From CAZEHS01 sp964649745 (GTDB lineage: Bacteria; Bacillota; Clostridia; Peptostreptococcales; Acidaminobacteraceae), in NCBI GenBank assembly GCA_964649745.1, contig CAZYQI010000012.1, positions 1-64,000 of the forward strand: a DNA stretch of 64,000 nucleotides, given 5' to 3'. Each line of letters starts with the position of its first letter. The stretch's first letter is position 1. The notes beneath the pieces were generated by a model. That model was not told the origin of the DNA. It searched no databases and saw nothing but the letters and a program-made list of their open reading frames with translations. The position numbers were made by a program, and so were the translations under genes. Shown piece after piece: positions 17,043 to 25,632 of this stretch.

Positions 17043-19094
17043 GTGGGGCCACACTTAAATTTTTTACGCAGAATATCCATCCGCAGGCAGATGATGATCC
17101 CATTGATCATTATTGTATTCACAGCAACCTTCTTCACAGAGGTTGCCGATTATCTTCAAGCAACCCGTAATCATGAGCGGGCGTTGGAAACAAAGCTGAC
17201 GGCCATGACAGAACTGGCGGCGTTATCCTTATCCAACGCCTTGTGGAACTATAACACACATACAATGGACGAAATCGGTAAGGCCCTTCTCCGCGATGAA
17301 GAAATTGAGAGGATTGCGATCAGGGGCAACACCGGAGAAACGCTTTATGAGAATATAAAGACCGGGGAGACCTATCGGGAGATCTACAGAAGCGTGTATG
17401 AAAGCCCTGTGATTTATCAGAATGAGCGAATTGGCACGGTTACGGTGGGTGTCACTTCGTATTTCAGACGGAAACAGATGGAGACCGCGGTGATGCAGGC
17501 CATATGGCAGGCCCTGGCCCTTGTTTTATTGTCGGGAGTGATGATATCAGCAGTATCCCGTTTTGTAACCCGCCCCATAGCCGCCCTGGAGAAGGGGACA
17601 GAGGAGATTGCAAAAGGGAATCTTGATAAGCGGATTGTTGTTGAAACGGAAAATGAAGTAGGGAGACTGGCTGATAAATTCAACCGAATGGCAGAAAGTC
17701 TCTCGCTCCTCATCAAAGAGCGGGAGGAAGCAGCATTGCTGCTGTCACAGAAGAATGAAATGCTGGCCTTTCAAAACACGGCGCTGAATCGTGAGATTGA
17801 AGAAAAAAAGAAGGCCAGGGGGGCCCTGCTGCAGTCAGAGGAAAAATTCTCCAAGGCCTTCAGGTATTCTGCAGAGGTTATCGCGTTGGTCCGTCTCTCA
17901 GACCGCAGAATTGTTGAAGTCAGCGATTCGTTTTACAATAATTTCGGATATTCTGCAGAGGAAGTCATTGAGCAGACCTCCATAGGATTTGGGCTGTGGG
18001 AAACCAGCGACATGCGTGATGAGCTGTATGCTCGCATCTTTAAAGGGCAGCGGGTTCTTGATTTCGAAGCCCGTTGGCTCACAAAATCAAAAGAACTGCT
18101 AACCGGGAAGCTTTCTGCAGAAATTATTGAAATCGCATCAGAACCTTTTATGCTGCTGCTATGGAGCGACATAACAGAGCTGAAAAAGGCGGCGCAGGCC
18201 CTGCAGGACGCCAACGAATATCTGGAACAGCGGATTGTGGAACGCACGGAGGATTATCTGGCGGCCAATCAAGAGCTCCAGGCCACGAATATCGAGCTTT
18301 CTGAGGCGCTGAACAATCTGAAGCGTGCGCAGCAGAAGCTTGTTCAGTCTGAAAAGCTGGCCTCCCTTGGAAGCATGATATCGGGGATGGCTCACGAGAT
18401 AAACACTCCGGTGGGCATCGTGATTACAAGCGTATCCTATTTGGCAAGAGAGATGAAGGCTCTTAGGAAAAAATATGACGGCGGATCCCTGAGCCGAAGG
18501 GAACTGACAGAGTTTTTTAGCGAACAGGATGAAATCCTGCATATCATCGAAAATAATTTGGAACGTACGGACCAGCTGATTAAGAGCTTTAAACGGATAT
18601 CCGCCGACCAGATTACAGATGAAAAGCAGCTGTTCGATCTTAAGGATTACTTGAAGGAACTCATTGGGAGCCTGGAGCCACTTTTAAAGAAAGGCCCATA
18701 TCCCATCACTGTGAGCTGCTCAGATAACGTAAAAATACGAAGCTACCCGGGGGCATTCGCCCAAATTGTTACCAATCTTATCAACAACAGTATTCTTCAT
18801 GGTTTCACAACCGGGCTCCCGGGCACAATGACCCTTGATGTAAGCCTGAAAGAAGATACATTGAGGATTGCTTTTGAAGATGATGGCATGGGCATGGTTT
18901 CTACAGTTCGTGAAAACATCTTTGACCCCTTCTTCACAACCAAAAGAGGGGCTGAAGGAGGCATGGGCCTTGGCCTGCATTTGGTATATACCACGGTGAC
19001 ACAGACATTGGGAGGCGAGATAGAATGCTTCAGTGAGCCCGGCCAGGGAACACGATTTGTGCTACTCATTCCGATTGAACCTGGAAGGCGGTAA
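17043..19094 (+). CDS. Membrane sensor histidine kinase (HAMP-PAS-HisKA-HATPase)
   Basis: A 683-residue sensor kinase. It has a transmembrane helix near residues 18-36, an extracytoplasmic sensing region to about 160, a second helix to about 182, then HAMP, a PAS domain (about 265-385) and a coiled coil. The HisKA box MAHEINTPVG has its histidine near residue 451. The ATPase domain carries N-box LINNSILHG, DDGMGM and GMGLGLHL. It starts with GTG after GGATGGAGAGG. No response regulator gene is adjacent. Instead a solute-binding lipoprotein and a hemerythrin follow closely, suggesting that they take part in signal detection. Confidence 0.88.
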   Translation: MGPHLNFLRRISIRRQMMIPLIIIVFTATFFTEVADYLQATRNHERALETKLTAMTELAALSLSNALWNYNTHTMDEIGKALLRDEEIERIAIRGNTGETLYENIKTGETYREIYRSVYESPVIYQNERIGTVTVGVTSYFRRKQMETAVMQAIWQALALVLLSGVMISAVSRFVTRPIAALEKGTEEIAKGNLDKRIVVETENEVGRLADKFNRMAESLSLLIKEREEAALLLSQKNEMLAFQNTALNREIEEKKKARGALLQSEEKFSKAFRYSAEVIALVRLSDRRIVEVSDSFYNNFGYSAEEVIEQTSIGFGLWETSDMRDELYARIFKGQRVLDFEARWLTKSKELLTGKLSAEIIEIASEPFMLLLWSDITELKKAAQALQDANEYLEQRIVERTEDYLAANQELQATNIELSEALNNLKRAQQKLVQSEKLASLGSMISGMAHEINTPVGIVITSVSYLAREMKALRKKYDGGSLSRRELTEFFSEQDEILHIIENNLERTDQLIKSFKRISADQITDEKQLFDLKDYLKELIGSLEPLLKKGPYPITVSCSDNVKIRSYPGAFAQIVTNLINNSILHGFTTGLPGTMTLDVSLKEDTLRIAFEDDGMGMVSTVRENIFDPFFTTKRGAEGGMGLGLHLVYTTVTQTLGGEIECFSEPGQGTRFVLLIPIEPGRR

Positions 19095-19098
19095 CCCG

Positions 19099-19920
19099 AT
19101 GAAGAAAAGGCGTATCAAGCTTCTGGCCGTTGCCTGTCTGCTTTTGTCAGCTGCTGCATTGGGGTGCATGAAAAACCCGCCAGACCGGGTGTTGAGTGAT
19201 CCGCCCCCTCCGAAGAGCGCTGTGGATACAGAAAAAAGAATCGTTCTGGGGGCCGATGTCTATATTCCCTATCAATATGAGGAGAACGGTGAACTGAAAG
19301 GTATGTCTGTGGATATTGTGAAGGAAGCCTTCAAGAGGATGGGCTACTCTGTTGAGATAAAAGTGCTGCCGTGGTCCAGAGTTTTGAAAAGTACGGAGGA
19401 TGGTGCCGTTGATGCCATGTTCAGCTCCTTTTACATTGAAGAACGGTCCGCGTATATGACCTATGCCATGGAACCTCTGGCAGTCAGCGTGCAGTCGTTG
19501 TTTGTCAGGACCGGCAGTTCCATACGCTATGATGGAACGGTTCAATCACTGAAAGGGTATCGCCTGGGCACCATCATCGGTTATATTTACGGCGATGCCT
19601 TCAAGCAGGGAAAAGAAGACGGAACCCTGGATGTGAGCGAGGCAGAGGACTGCCCCACCAATATACTCAAGCTTATGGCTGGACGCACGGATGTTTTTAT
19701 CGATAATCGGGATACTACCCGTTATTACCTCAAGAAAGACAATCTGGAAGATGAGATTGTTGAACTCGCACCGCCCTTTACAGAACAGGAAATGCTGTAT
19801 CTGGCCTTTTCAAAAAAGCGTGTCGTGGATCCGGCTCTTGTGGAAACATTTAATCGAACATTAAAGGAAATGAAGCAGGATGGGACCTGGCAGAAAATTG
19901 TAACTGAATACACCCAGTGA
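19099..19920 (+). CDS. Extracellular solute-binding lipoprotein (SBP family 3)
   Basis: A 273-residue lipoprotein with signal peptide and lipobox (LLSAAALGC, Cys near residue 23). The mature part is a family 3 periplasmic-type binding domain, with VYIPYQYEENGELKGMSVDI and GAVDAMFSSFYIEERSAYM typical of amino-acid or polar-solute binders. No ABC permease or ATPase gene is nearby, so it may present a ligand to the sensor kinase encoded four bases upstream rather than feed a transporter. ATG 19099 places the signal peptide at the N-terminus. Confidence 0.85.
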   Translation: MKKRRIKLLAVACLLLSAAALGCMKNPPDRVLSDPPPPKSAVDTEKRIVLGADVYIPYQYEENGELKGMSVDIVKEAFKRMGYSVEIKVLPWSRVLKSTEDGAVDAMFSSFYIEERSAYMTYAMEPLAVSVQSLFVRTGSSIRYDGTVQSLKGYRLGTIIGYIYGDAFKQGKEDGTLDVSEAEDCPTNILKLMAGRTDVFIDNRDTTRYYLKKDNLEDEIVELAPPFTEQEMLYLAFSKKRVVDPALVETFNRTLKEMKQDGTWQKIVTEYTQ

Positions 19921-19972
19921 AAAGAAGGGCGAATCAATGTGGGTATCAAATACCAACGAAGGAGGTGCGACA

Positions 19973-20395
19973 ATGTACATTCCCAACTGGGGTGAAGATA
20001 TCATAACCGGCAACGCACAAATTGACGCGGAGCATAGAGAGCTCTTTCAAAGACTTGATGTTCTTATGGCGGCAATCAATCAGAACCGCGGAGCCGAAGT
20101 GATTCAGGAAACACTGGACTTCTTCAGCCTTTACGCCCGAACTCATTTTTCTGATGAGGAGCGGATGCACAGAGATTATCAGGCGCCCAACTACGAGGCC
20201 CATGTGGCGGCGCACCGAGAACTGGCCAGAGAAGTGGATGCCTTGAAAGCCTATTACCTCATGCAGGGCGCCACTCCGGGAACAGAACTTCGACTGATAA
20301 ACCGTGTTGTGCGGAGTATGGTGGAGCAGCTCCATGAATTTGATCTTCCTTTGGCAAAATTCATTCAAGGAGTACGGAGCAATCGGGAATTTTAA
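19973..20395 (+). CDS. Bacteriohemerythrin
   Basis: A 140-residue hemerythrin with a di-iron site that reversibly binds oxygen. The ligand pattern is present: DAEHRELF near residue 20, THFSDEERMH near 60, YEAHVAAHREL near 78 and EQLHEFDLPL near 121 (HxxxxD). ATG 19973 follows AAGGAGG. It lies 52 bases after the binding lipoprotein and likely belongs to the same operon. In anaerobes such proteins scavenge or sense oxygen. Confidence 0.92.
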   Translation: MYIPNWGEDIITGNAQIDAEHRELFQRLDVLMAAINQNRGAEVIQETLDFFSLYARTHFSDEERMHRDYQAPNYEAHVAAHRELAREVDALKAYYLMQGATPGTELRLINRVVRSMVEQLHEFDLPLAKFIQGVRSNREF

Positions 20396-20460
20396 AATAT
20401 ATGAGAATATTCAGAATAGAATAACTTATCCGTAGAAAGGTTTTCCCGGTGGGAGGATTC

Positions 20461-20487
20461 TTGACAAGCAAAGGGCATTCCTATAGT
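20461..20487 (+). promoter_or_regulatory. Possible promoter of guaB
   Basis: TTGACA (20461-20466) and TATAGT (20482-20487) are separated by only 15 bases, a suboptimal spacing. Its place just before the guanine riboswitch makes it the best candidate. Confidence 0.5.
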
Positions 20488-20524
20488 CTATTGTATTAAT
20501 AGGTTTGAACATTCCATTGCTTTT

Positions 20525-20596
20525 CCCTCATATATGTTCGGCAATATGGGCCGATCGTTTCTACCGGGTAACCGTAAATCACCCGTCTATGAGTGG
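20525..20596 (+). ncRNA. Guanine riboswitch (purine class, guanine type)
   Basis: The purine aptamer is closed by P1 CTCATA (20527-20532) and TATGAG (20588-20593). It contains the conserved core AATATGGGCC, GTTTCTACCGGGTAACCG and TAAATCACCCGTCTATG. The specificity base, just before UAUG in the J3/1 strand, is C, which selects guanine or hypoxanthine rather than adenine. A terminator at 20621 follows, so guanine should switch guaB off. Confidence 0.95.
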
Positions 20597-20620
20597 AACG
20601 GGTGCTCTTTGTCGAATAAA

Positions 20621-20650
20621 GGCACACCCATTTCACGGGTGTGTCTTTTG
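20621..20650 (+). terminator. Riboswitch-controlled terminator before guaB
   Basis: A 9-bp stem (GGCACACCC / GGGTGTGTC, one wobble pair) with a 7-base loop is followed by TTTTGTGTT. It is the expression platform of the guanine riboswitch. The alternative pairing CACCCG (20580-20585) with CGGGTG (20599-20604) could take part in switching. Confidence 0.85.
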
Positions 20651-20770
20651 TGTTACTCCCATGGCGCCAAAACAGTAAATCTGAGATTGATAGAATCTGT
20701 GGGAGTGATTTGCAGTATAATTTGTTTAGTGGGGAAAGTCTGCCGGAAGGGAAAGAAAACAGGAGGAGAA

Positions 20771-22276
20771 ATGGCACAGTATTTCAATGAACCGTCCAGA
20801 ACATTTAACGAGTATCTGTTGGTGCCGGGTTTTTCATCAAAAGCGTGCACACCGGACAACGTGAGCCTGAAGACTCCGGTGGTAAAATTCAAGAAGGGTG
20901 AGAAATCGCCCATTGTCATGAATATTCCGCTGGTATCCGCAATCATGCAGTCTGTATCCGACGATCGGATGGCAGTGGCGCTTGCGAAAGAAGGCGGGAT
21001 TTCTTTTATCTTTGGGTCCCAGTCCATCGAGAGTCAGGCGGCCATGGTTCGGAGAGTCAAGAGCCACAAGGCGGGATTCGTAAAAAGCGATTCCAATCTC
21101 CGACCGGATCAGACCTTGAAGGATCTATTGGAACTCAAGAACAGAAGCGGTCATTCCACCGCGGCCATCACAGATGATGGAACGGCTGAAGGCAAGATTC
21201 TGGGAATCGTGACCAGTCGGGACTACCGGGTTAGCAGAATGTCCCTAGATACGCGGATCTCCGAGTTCATGACCCCCTTCGAGGCCATGGTGTACGCTGA
21301 GGATGGCTGTACCCTTTCCGAAGCCAACGACATGCTTTGGGAGCATAAGCTGAATGCCCTTCCTGTTATCGACAAGAATCAGAGGTTGACCCATTTCGTA
21401 TTCCGCAAGGACTACGACAGCCATAAGGAAAATCCCAATGAACTTCTCGACGCTGACAAACGCTACATCGTCGGAGCCGGTATCAATACCCGGGATTACG
21501 AAGAGCGGATTCCGGCCCTTGTGGCGGCGGGTGCGGACGTACTCTGTATTGACTCTTCCGAAGGCTTTTCAGAATGGCAGAAGGAAACCATCGACTTTGT
21601 AAGAGCCAAATACGGCGACGCCGTGAAGATCGGTGCAGGAAACGTCGTAGACGAGGAGGGCTTCCGCTATCTGGCGGATGCAGGTGCGGACTTCATCAAG
21701 ATAGGCATCGGCGGCGGCTCCATCTGTATCACAAGGGAACAAAAGGGCATCGGAAGAGGCCAGGCCACGGCAACCATCGAGGTGGCCGCAGCGCGCAATG
21801 TATATTACAAAGAAACCGGCATCTACGTCCCCATCTGTTCCGACGGCGGGATCGTCTATGATTACCATATGACCCTGGCCTTGGCCATGGGCTCGGATTT
21901 CATCATGCTGGGGCGGTACTTCTCCCGTTTTGACGAATCCCCCACCAACAAACTGAACATCAACGGAACCTACGTGAAAGAATATTGGGGCGAAGGCTCC
22001 AACCGGGCGAGGAACTGGCAGCGCTATGATCTTGGCGGCGAAGGCGGCCTTAAGTTCGAGGAAGGCGTGGATTCCTACGTTCCCTATGCCGGAAGCCTGA
22101 AGGATAACGTGCAGCTCTCCCTGAGCAAGGTGAAATCCACCATGTGCAACTGCGGAGCCCTTACGATTCCGGAGCTTCAGGAAAAAGGCAAGATAACCCT
22201 CGTTTCCGCCACCAGCATCGTAGAGGGCGGCGCCCACGACGTTATCCTGAAGGATACGACGAATATACCTCGCTAA
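20771..22276 (+). CDS. guaB: IMP dehydrogenase
   Basis: This enzyme oxidises IMP to XMP with NAD, the committed step to guanine nucleotides. It is 501 residues. The catalytic barrel is interrupted by a CBS pair (about residues 95-215). The active-site loop is GGGSICITREQKGIGRGQA, with the catalytic cysteine near residue 319. The loop differs from the common GPGSICTTR form, placing it in a variant IMPDH subgroup. ATG 20771 after AGGAGGAG is the start; the same frame is open back to 20534, but that stretch is riboswitch. Controlled by the guanine riboswitch; guaA follows. Confidence 0.95.
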   Translation: MAQYFNEPSRTFNEYLLVPGFSSKACTPDNVSLKTPVVKFKKGEKSPIVMNIPLVSAIMQSVSDDRMAVALAKEGGISFIFGSQSIESQAAMVRRVKSHKAGFVKSDSNLRPDQTLKDLLELKNRSGHSTAAITDDGTAEGKILGIVTSRDYRVSRMSLDTRISEFMTPFEAMVYAEDGCTLSEANDMLWEHKLNALPVIDKNQRLTHFVFRKDYDSHKENPNELLDADKRYIVGAGINTRDYEERIPALVAAGADVLCIDSSEGFSEWQKETIDFVRAKYGDAVKIGAGNVVDEEGFRYLADAGADFIKIGIGGGSICITREQKGIGRGQATATIEVAAARNVYYKETGIYVPICSDGGIVYDYHMTLALAMGSDFIMLGRYFSRFDESPTNKLNINGTYVKEYWGEGSNRARNWQRYDLGGEGGLKFEEGVDSYVPYAGSLKDNVQLSLSKVKSTMCNCGALTIPELQEKGKITLVSATSIVEGGAHDVILKDTTNIPR

Positions 22277-22290
22277 ACTAAATTATATTA

Positions 22291-22472
22291 GCCACGGATA
22301 ACACGGATGGGCACGGAAGGTCTTATATTGACCTCCCTCATGAGGGAGGTGGCACCGAAGGTGACGGTGGGAGTGTTACTTGCATACTCCCCCTGTCACT
22401 ACGTGACATCCCCCTCGAGAGGGAGATAATGAATAACCCGCCTGTCTGTGTAAATCCGTGTTATCCGTGGCA
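22291..22472. repeat. Composite palindromic repeat between guaB and guaA
   Basis: An 18-base perfect inverted repeat, GCCACGGATAACACGGAT (22291-22308) and its complement (22455-22472), encloses copy B of the two-hairpin element also found at 939-1053 (here about 22330-22429, reversed). GCCACGGATAACACGGAT-like sequences are a recognised kind of dispersed intergenic element in many bacteria. The whole 182-base unit could fold into one large hairpin in RNA. No coding potential is seen. Confidence 0.85.
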
Positions 22473-22538
22473 AAAATATTTGTCCATTCGTTATTAAATC
22501 GACATTCCACTGAATAAACAAAGCGAAAGAGGCCGATC

Positions 22539-24080
22539 ATGCAGCAGGAAAAAATCATCGTCTTGGACTTTGGCGGTCAGTACAATCAGCTGATCGCAAG
22601 AAGAGTAAGAGAGCTGAACGTTTATTGTGAAGTGCATCCCTACACGCTGTCCCTTGAAGAGATAAAGAGGATCAACCCCAAGGGCATCATTCTTACAGGA
22701 GGACCCAACAGCGTTTACGGGGAAGACTCCCCTCAGTGTCAGCCGGAGCTGTATCAAATGGGAATTCCCATTCTGGGCCTGTGTTACGGCGCCCAGCTGC
22801 TGGCCCACCAATTGGGCGGCAAGGTGGAAACCGCACCGGTATCGGAGTACGGAAGAACGGAAGTGACCGTTGACCGGAAATCCGTTCTGTTCAAGGACGT
22901 ATCGGAGAAAACCATCTGCTGGATGAGTCATACCGACTACATCTCCCAGGTGCCGGAAGGTTTTGTCGTTACAGCCTCCACTCCGGTTTGCCCGGTGGCG
23001 GCCATGGAAAACACGGCCAAGAACCTCTACGCCATGCAGCACCATCCCGAAGTGAACCATACCCAGGAAGGAACCAAAATGCTGGGAGCCTTCGTAAAGG
23101 ATGTCTGCGGCTGCAAGGGTGACTGGAAGATGGATTCCTTTGTAGAAACGGCCATCAAAGACATAAAAGAAAAGGTCGGAAACGGCAAAGTGCTGTGTGC
23201 CCTTTCCGGAGGAGTGGATTCCTCTGTTGCTGCGGTGCTCTTGTCAAAGGCAGTGGGAAGTCAGCTCACCTGTGTGTTTGTAGACCACGGTCTCCTTCGC
23301 AAGAACGAAGGGGATGAGGTGGAGGCCATTTTCGGCCCCGAGGGCAGCTACAACCTGAACTTTATCCGGGTCAACGCTCAGGAGCGGTTTTATGCCAAGC
23401 TCAAAGGTGTCGAGGAACCGGAAGCCAAGCGTAAGATCATCGGCGAAGAATTCATCCGTGTATTTGAAGAAGAAGCGCAGAAAATCGGAGCGGTGGATTT
23501 CCTGGTTCAGGGAACCATCTATCCGGATATCATCGAAAGCGGCCTCGGAACCTCCGCCGTCATCAAGTCCCACCACAACGTGGGGGGCCTGCCGGATTGT
23601 GTGGATTTCAAGGAAATCATCGAGCCCCTTCGCATGCTCTTCAAAGACGAGGTGCGTAAAGCCGGCCTTGAACTGAACATCCCCAAAGAGCTGGTATTCC
23701 GTCAGCCCTTCCCCGGCCCCGGTCTGGGTATCCGCATCATCGGTGAAGTTACGGCTGAAAAGGTCAAGATCGTTCAGGAAGCCGACGCCATCTATCGGGA
23801 GGAAGTCGCCAAAGCCGGTGTTGATAAGGACATCAACCAGTACTTCGCAGCCCTGACCAACATGCGCTCCGTAGGGGTAATGGGAGATTTCAGAACCTAC
23901 GACTACGCCGTGGTCCTAAGAGCCGTCACCACCTCCGATTTCATGACAGCCGAAAGCGCCGAGCTTCCCTGGGAGCTGCTGGGCAAGGTAACCACCCGAA
24001 TCGTCAATGAGGTCAAAGGCGTCAACCGCGTGTTTTATGATTGCACGGGGAAACCGCCGGGGACTATTGAGTTGGAGTGA
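22539..24080 (+). CDS. guaA: GMP synthase (glutamine-hydrolysing)
   Basis: This enzyme aminates XMP to GMP. Its 513 residues comprise a class I glutamine amidotransferase (1-190), with the catalytic cysteine in LGLCYGAQLLAHQLGG near residue 82 and HHPEVNHT near 168. The ATP-pyrophosphatase domain has the PP-loop LSGGVDSSVAA near 222. The C-terminal dimerisation domain ends KPPGTIELE, the family signature. It completes the guaB-guaA pathway and is separated from guaB by the composite repeat. Confidence 0.97.
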   Translation: MQQEKIIVLDFGGQYNQLIARRVRELNVYCEVHPYTLSLEEIKRINPKGIILTGGPNSVYGEDSPQCQPELYQMGIPILGLCYGAQLLAHQLGGKVETAPVSEYGRTEVTVDRKSVLFKDVSEKTICWMSHTDYISQVPEGFVVTASTPVCPVAAMENTAKNLYAMQHHPEVNHTQEGTKMLGAFVKDVCGCKGDWKMDSFVETAIKDIKEKVGNGKVLCALSGGVDSSVAAVLLSKAVGSQLTCVFVDHGLLRKNEGDEVEAIFGPEGSYNLNFIRVNAQERFYAKLKGVEEPEAKRKIIGEEFIRVFEEEAQKIGAVDFLVQGTIYPDIIESGLGTSAVIKSHHNVGGLPDCVDFKEIIEPLRMLFKDEVRKAGLELNIPKELVFRQPFPGPGLGIRIIGEVTAEKVKIVQEADAIYREEVAKAGVDKDINQYFAALTNMRSVGVMGDFRTYDYAVVLRAVTTSDFMTAESAELPWELLGKVTTRIVNEVKGVNRVFYDCTGKPPGTIELE

Positions 24081-24178
24081 AAGAATAGTTAAAAATGTGT
24101 CACCTGTTGCATATAGTGTGCTGTGGTGCTTGATAGTGGCAGTATATTGCGTGAGGTGTCTGTATTTTTAACTTGTTT

Positions 24179-24197
24179 TGGAGTCAAAATGGAGTCA
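24179..24197 (+). repeat. TGGAGTCA-N3-TGGAGTCA repeat, left copy
   Basis: Two TGGAGTCA octamers 11 bases apart. The same unit in inverted orientation occurs at 27541-27559, and an imperfect one at 25540-25558. The outer two copies bracket the accessory island as 19-base inverted repeats matching at 17 positions. Confidence 0.75.
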
Positions 24198-24214
24198 ATG
24201 AGATAAAGCCAATT

Positions 24215-24250
24215 GTCCTACTCAGAGAAAATCTCGGGTAGGACTTTTTT
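24215..24250 (+). terminator. Intrinsic terminator downstream of guaA
   Basis: GTCCTAC (24215-24221) pairs with GTAGGAC (24238-24244), with a smaller inner stem, and six T follow. It lies 135 bases after guaA. Confidence 0.8.
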
Positions 24251-24383
24251 ATTGAAGATCAAGCGGGGGTTAATTACGATGTGTTATAATAAACGTGTAA
24301 ACGGTAATTTGAATTTTTCTCTTATTACAAAGGCATTTTGCAATTTGAGTTATATTATATGAATATGAAAGCGAAGTGATACC

Positions 24384-25148
24384 ATGCGTACAGGAACCCT
24401 GCAAAACAAAATAGAACAAATAGCCCCACGGCAACCAATTTTGGTGCGAAACCTGTTAAAAGAATTCCCCAATATCTATGCTGTGGATATGGCACTATAC
24501 CGCATGGCTAAGAAAGGTCAGATTGCCCGCTTTGATAAGGGGATCTACTATAAGCCGCTGAAAACCCGTTTGGGGCAGTTAGGGATTGATAAGGATGCCC
24601 TGGTTGAGCAGAAGTATCTCTACAAGGACGGCACTTTGCAGGGGTATGTCACCGGTCCTCTGATCTGGAACCAGTGGGGATTGACCACGCAGCTTCCGAA
24701 GGGTACGTGGATTGCCATGATGGGAATCCGGCAAAAGAAGGTTGATGAAACCTTGGACCTTCTGGTTATTAAAGCAAAAGGGATTGCAACAGAAAAGACC
24801 GTAACTGCCCTGCAGTTCCTGGATGTACTGGATCAGCTTCATCAGATTCCGGATACCAATCCGGAAATGGTTCTACAGAAACTGATGGAGATTTTCGAGC
24901 GGCGAATGAGTCCGTTAGACCGCGTTGAAGTGATTCAGCAGGCGGTACATTACCCCAAAGGGGTTCAGGTGCTGGCCGGGTTGATCGCAGAAAGAACCAT
25001 CAAGAACGAGCCTTATTTTGATGTTCTGGTCAATGGGTTAAAGACTGAGGTGTCTAAAGGAAAGAAGACGCGGTTGGATGTCCATCCCGAAGTGTTTCTA
25101 GGGAACAAGGAATGGGGGAACTACTATGCACCTGCATCAAGACACTAA
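24384..25148 (+). CDS. DUF6088 / AbiEi-like antitoxin
   Basis: A 254-residue protein with an N-terminal winged-helix-like region (LVRNLLKEFPNIYAVDMALYRMAKKGQIARFDKGIY) followed by the DUF6088 body. It resembles the transcriptional-autoregulator/antitoxin half of AbiE-type (type IV) toxin-antitoxin pairs. The gene overlaps the following nucleotidyltransferase gene by 23 bases, the usual arrangement. Since that partner is truncated here, this antitoxin appears to be an orphan. Family recognised from sequence pattern; function inferred. Confidence 0.75.
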   Translation: MRTGTLQNKIEQIAPRQPILVRNLLKEFPNIYAVDMALYRMAKKGQIARFDKGIYYKPLKTRLGQLGIDKDALVEQKYLYKDGTLQGYVTGPLIWNQWGLTTQLPKGTWIAMMGIRQKKVDETLDLLVIKAKGIATEKTVTALQFLDVLDQLHQIPDTNPEMVLQKLMEIFERRMSPLDRVEVIQQAVHYPKGVQVLAGLIAERTIKNEPYFDVLVNGLKTEVSKGKKTRLDVHPEVFLGNKEWGNYYAPASRH

Positions 25149-25524
25149 TGATTTCAGAGCAGCCATTGAATTGACAGCAGACCACTTTGGCATAAATGGG
25201 CGAATTGTTGAAAAGGACTATTGGGTGACGGTAGCGCTATGGAAATTATCCCAATGGGAACAGAATACACAGTTTGTTTTTAAAGGCGGAACTTCTTTGA
25301 CAAAGGCGTATCTGGATTTGCATCGTTTCTCTGAAGATATTGACCTTGCATTGCTTTCGCAGGAGTTGACGAATTCGCAGCGTAAAAGCCTGATCAGCCG
25401 TGTAGAAGGAATCATGGGTGCTGGGCTGGCGGAAGAATCCTTTGATGAGCAACGGAAGTCAGGGGACTATCGGTTCACTCAGTTCGGGGAAATTATGGGG
25501 GTCAGGCACCACCTATCCACCTAG
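25126..25524 (+). pseudogene. Truncated AbiEii-type nucleotidyltransferase toxin
   Basis: 132 residues survive of a family normally near 280-300. The nucleotidyltransferase core is visible: VEKDYWVTVALWKL near residue 26, FKGGTSLTKAY near 49 and RFSEDIDLAL near 66. After about residue 124 the sequence no longer resembles the family and stops in unrelated DNA ending at a TGACTCCA repeat. A 3' deletion is the simplest explanation. Toxicity is doubtful because the C-terminal half is missing. It starts inside the antitoxin gene. Confidence 0.75.
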
Positions 25525-25539
25525 TGACGATGGAATTCC

Positions 25540-25558
25540 TGACTCCAAATTGACGCCA
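25540..25558 (-). repeat. TGGAGTCA-type repeat, middle copy
   Basis: On the minus strand it reads TGGCGTCA, three bases, TGGAGTCA. The surrounding bases (GAATTCC before, CCACTTT after) closely match those around the right copy at 27541, so the two are direct repeats about 2.0 kb apart. Confidence 0.7.
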
Positions 25559-25568
25559 CTTTCCCCGA

Positions 25569-25607
25569 CACGAAAAAAGCCCACTCTCAAAGCGGGCTTT
25601 TTTCGTG
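25569..25607. terminator. Bidirectional intrinsic terminator
   Basis: A 14-bp perfect stem, CACGAAAAAAGCCC and its complement, with an 11-base loop. A T-run is present on both strands. It separates the truncated toxin from a small minus-strand gene. Confidence 0.88.
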
Positions 25608-25632
25608 CGCTTATATTGGACGCATCATCCCT

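Larger units (their letters stand above)
24081..24383. other. 303-base intergenic region after guaA
   Basis: No gene seen. It holds a tandem TGGAGTCA repeat (24179-24197) and an intrinsic terminator (24215-24250). The rest is AT-rich. It marks the left border of an accessory island. Confidence 0.7.

Noticed and set aside
20534..20770. Upstream extension of guaB
   Set aside because: The extension runs through the guanine riboswitch and its terminator; ATG 20771 has a strong ribosome binding site.
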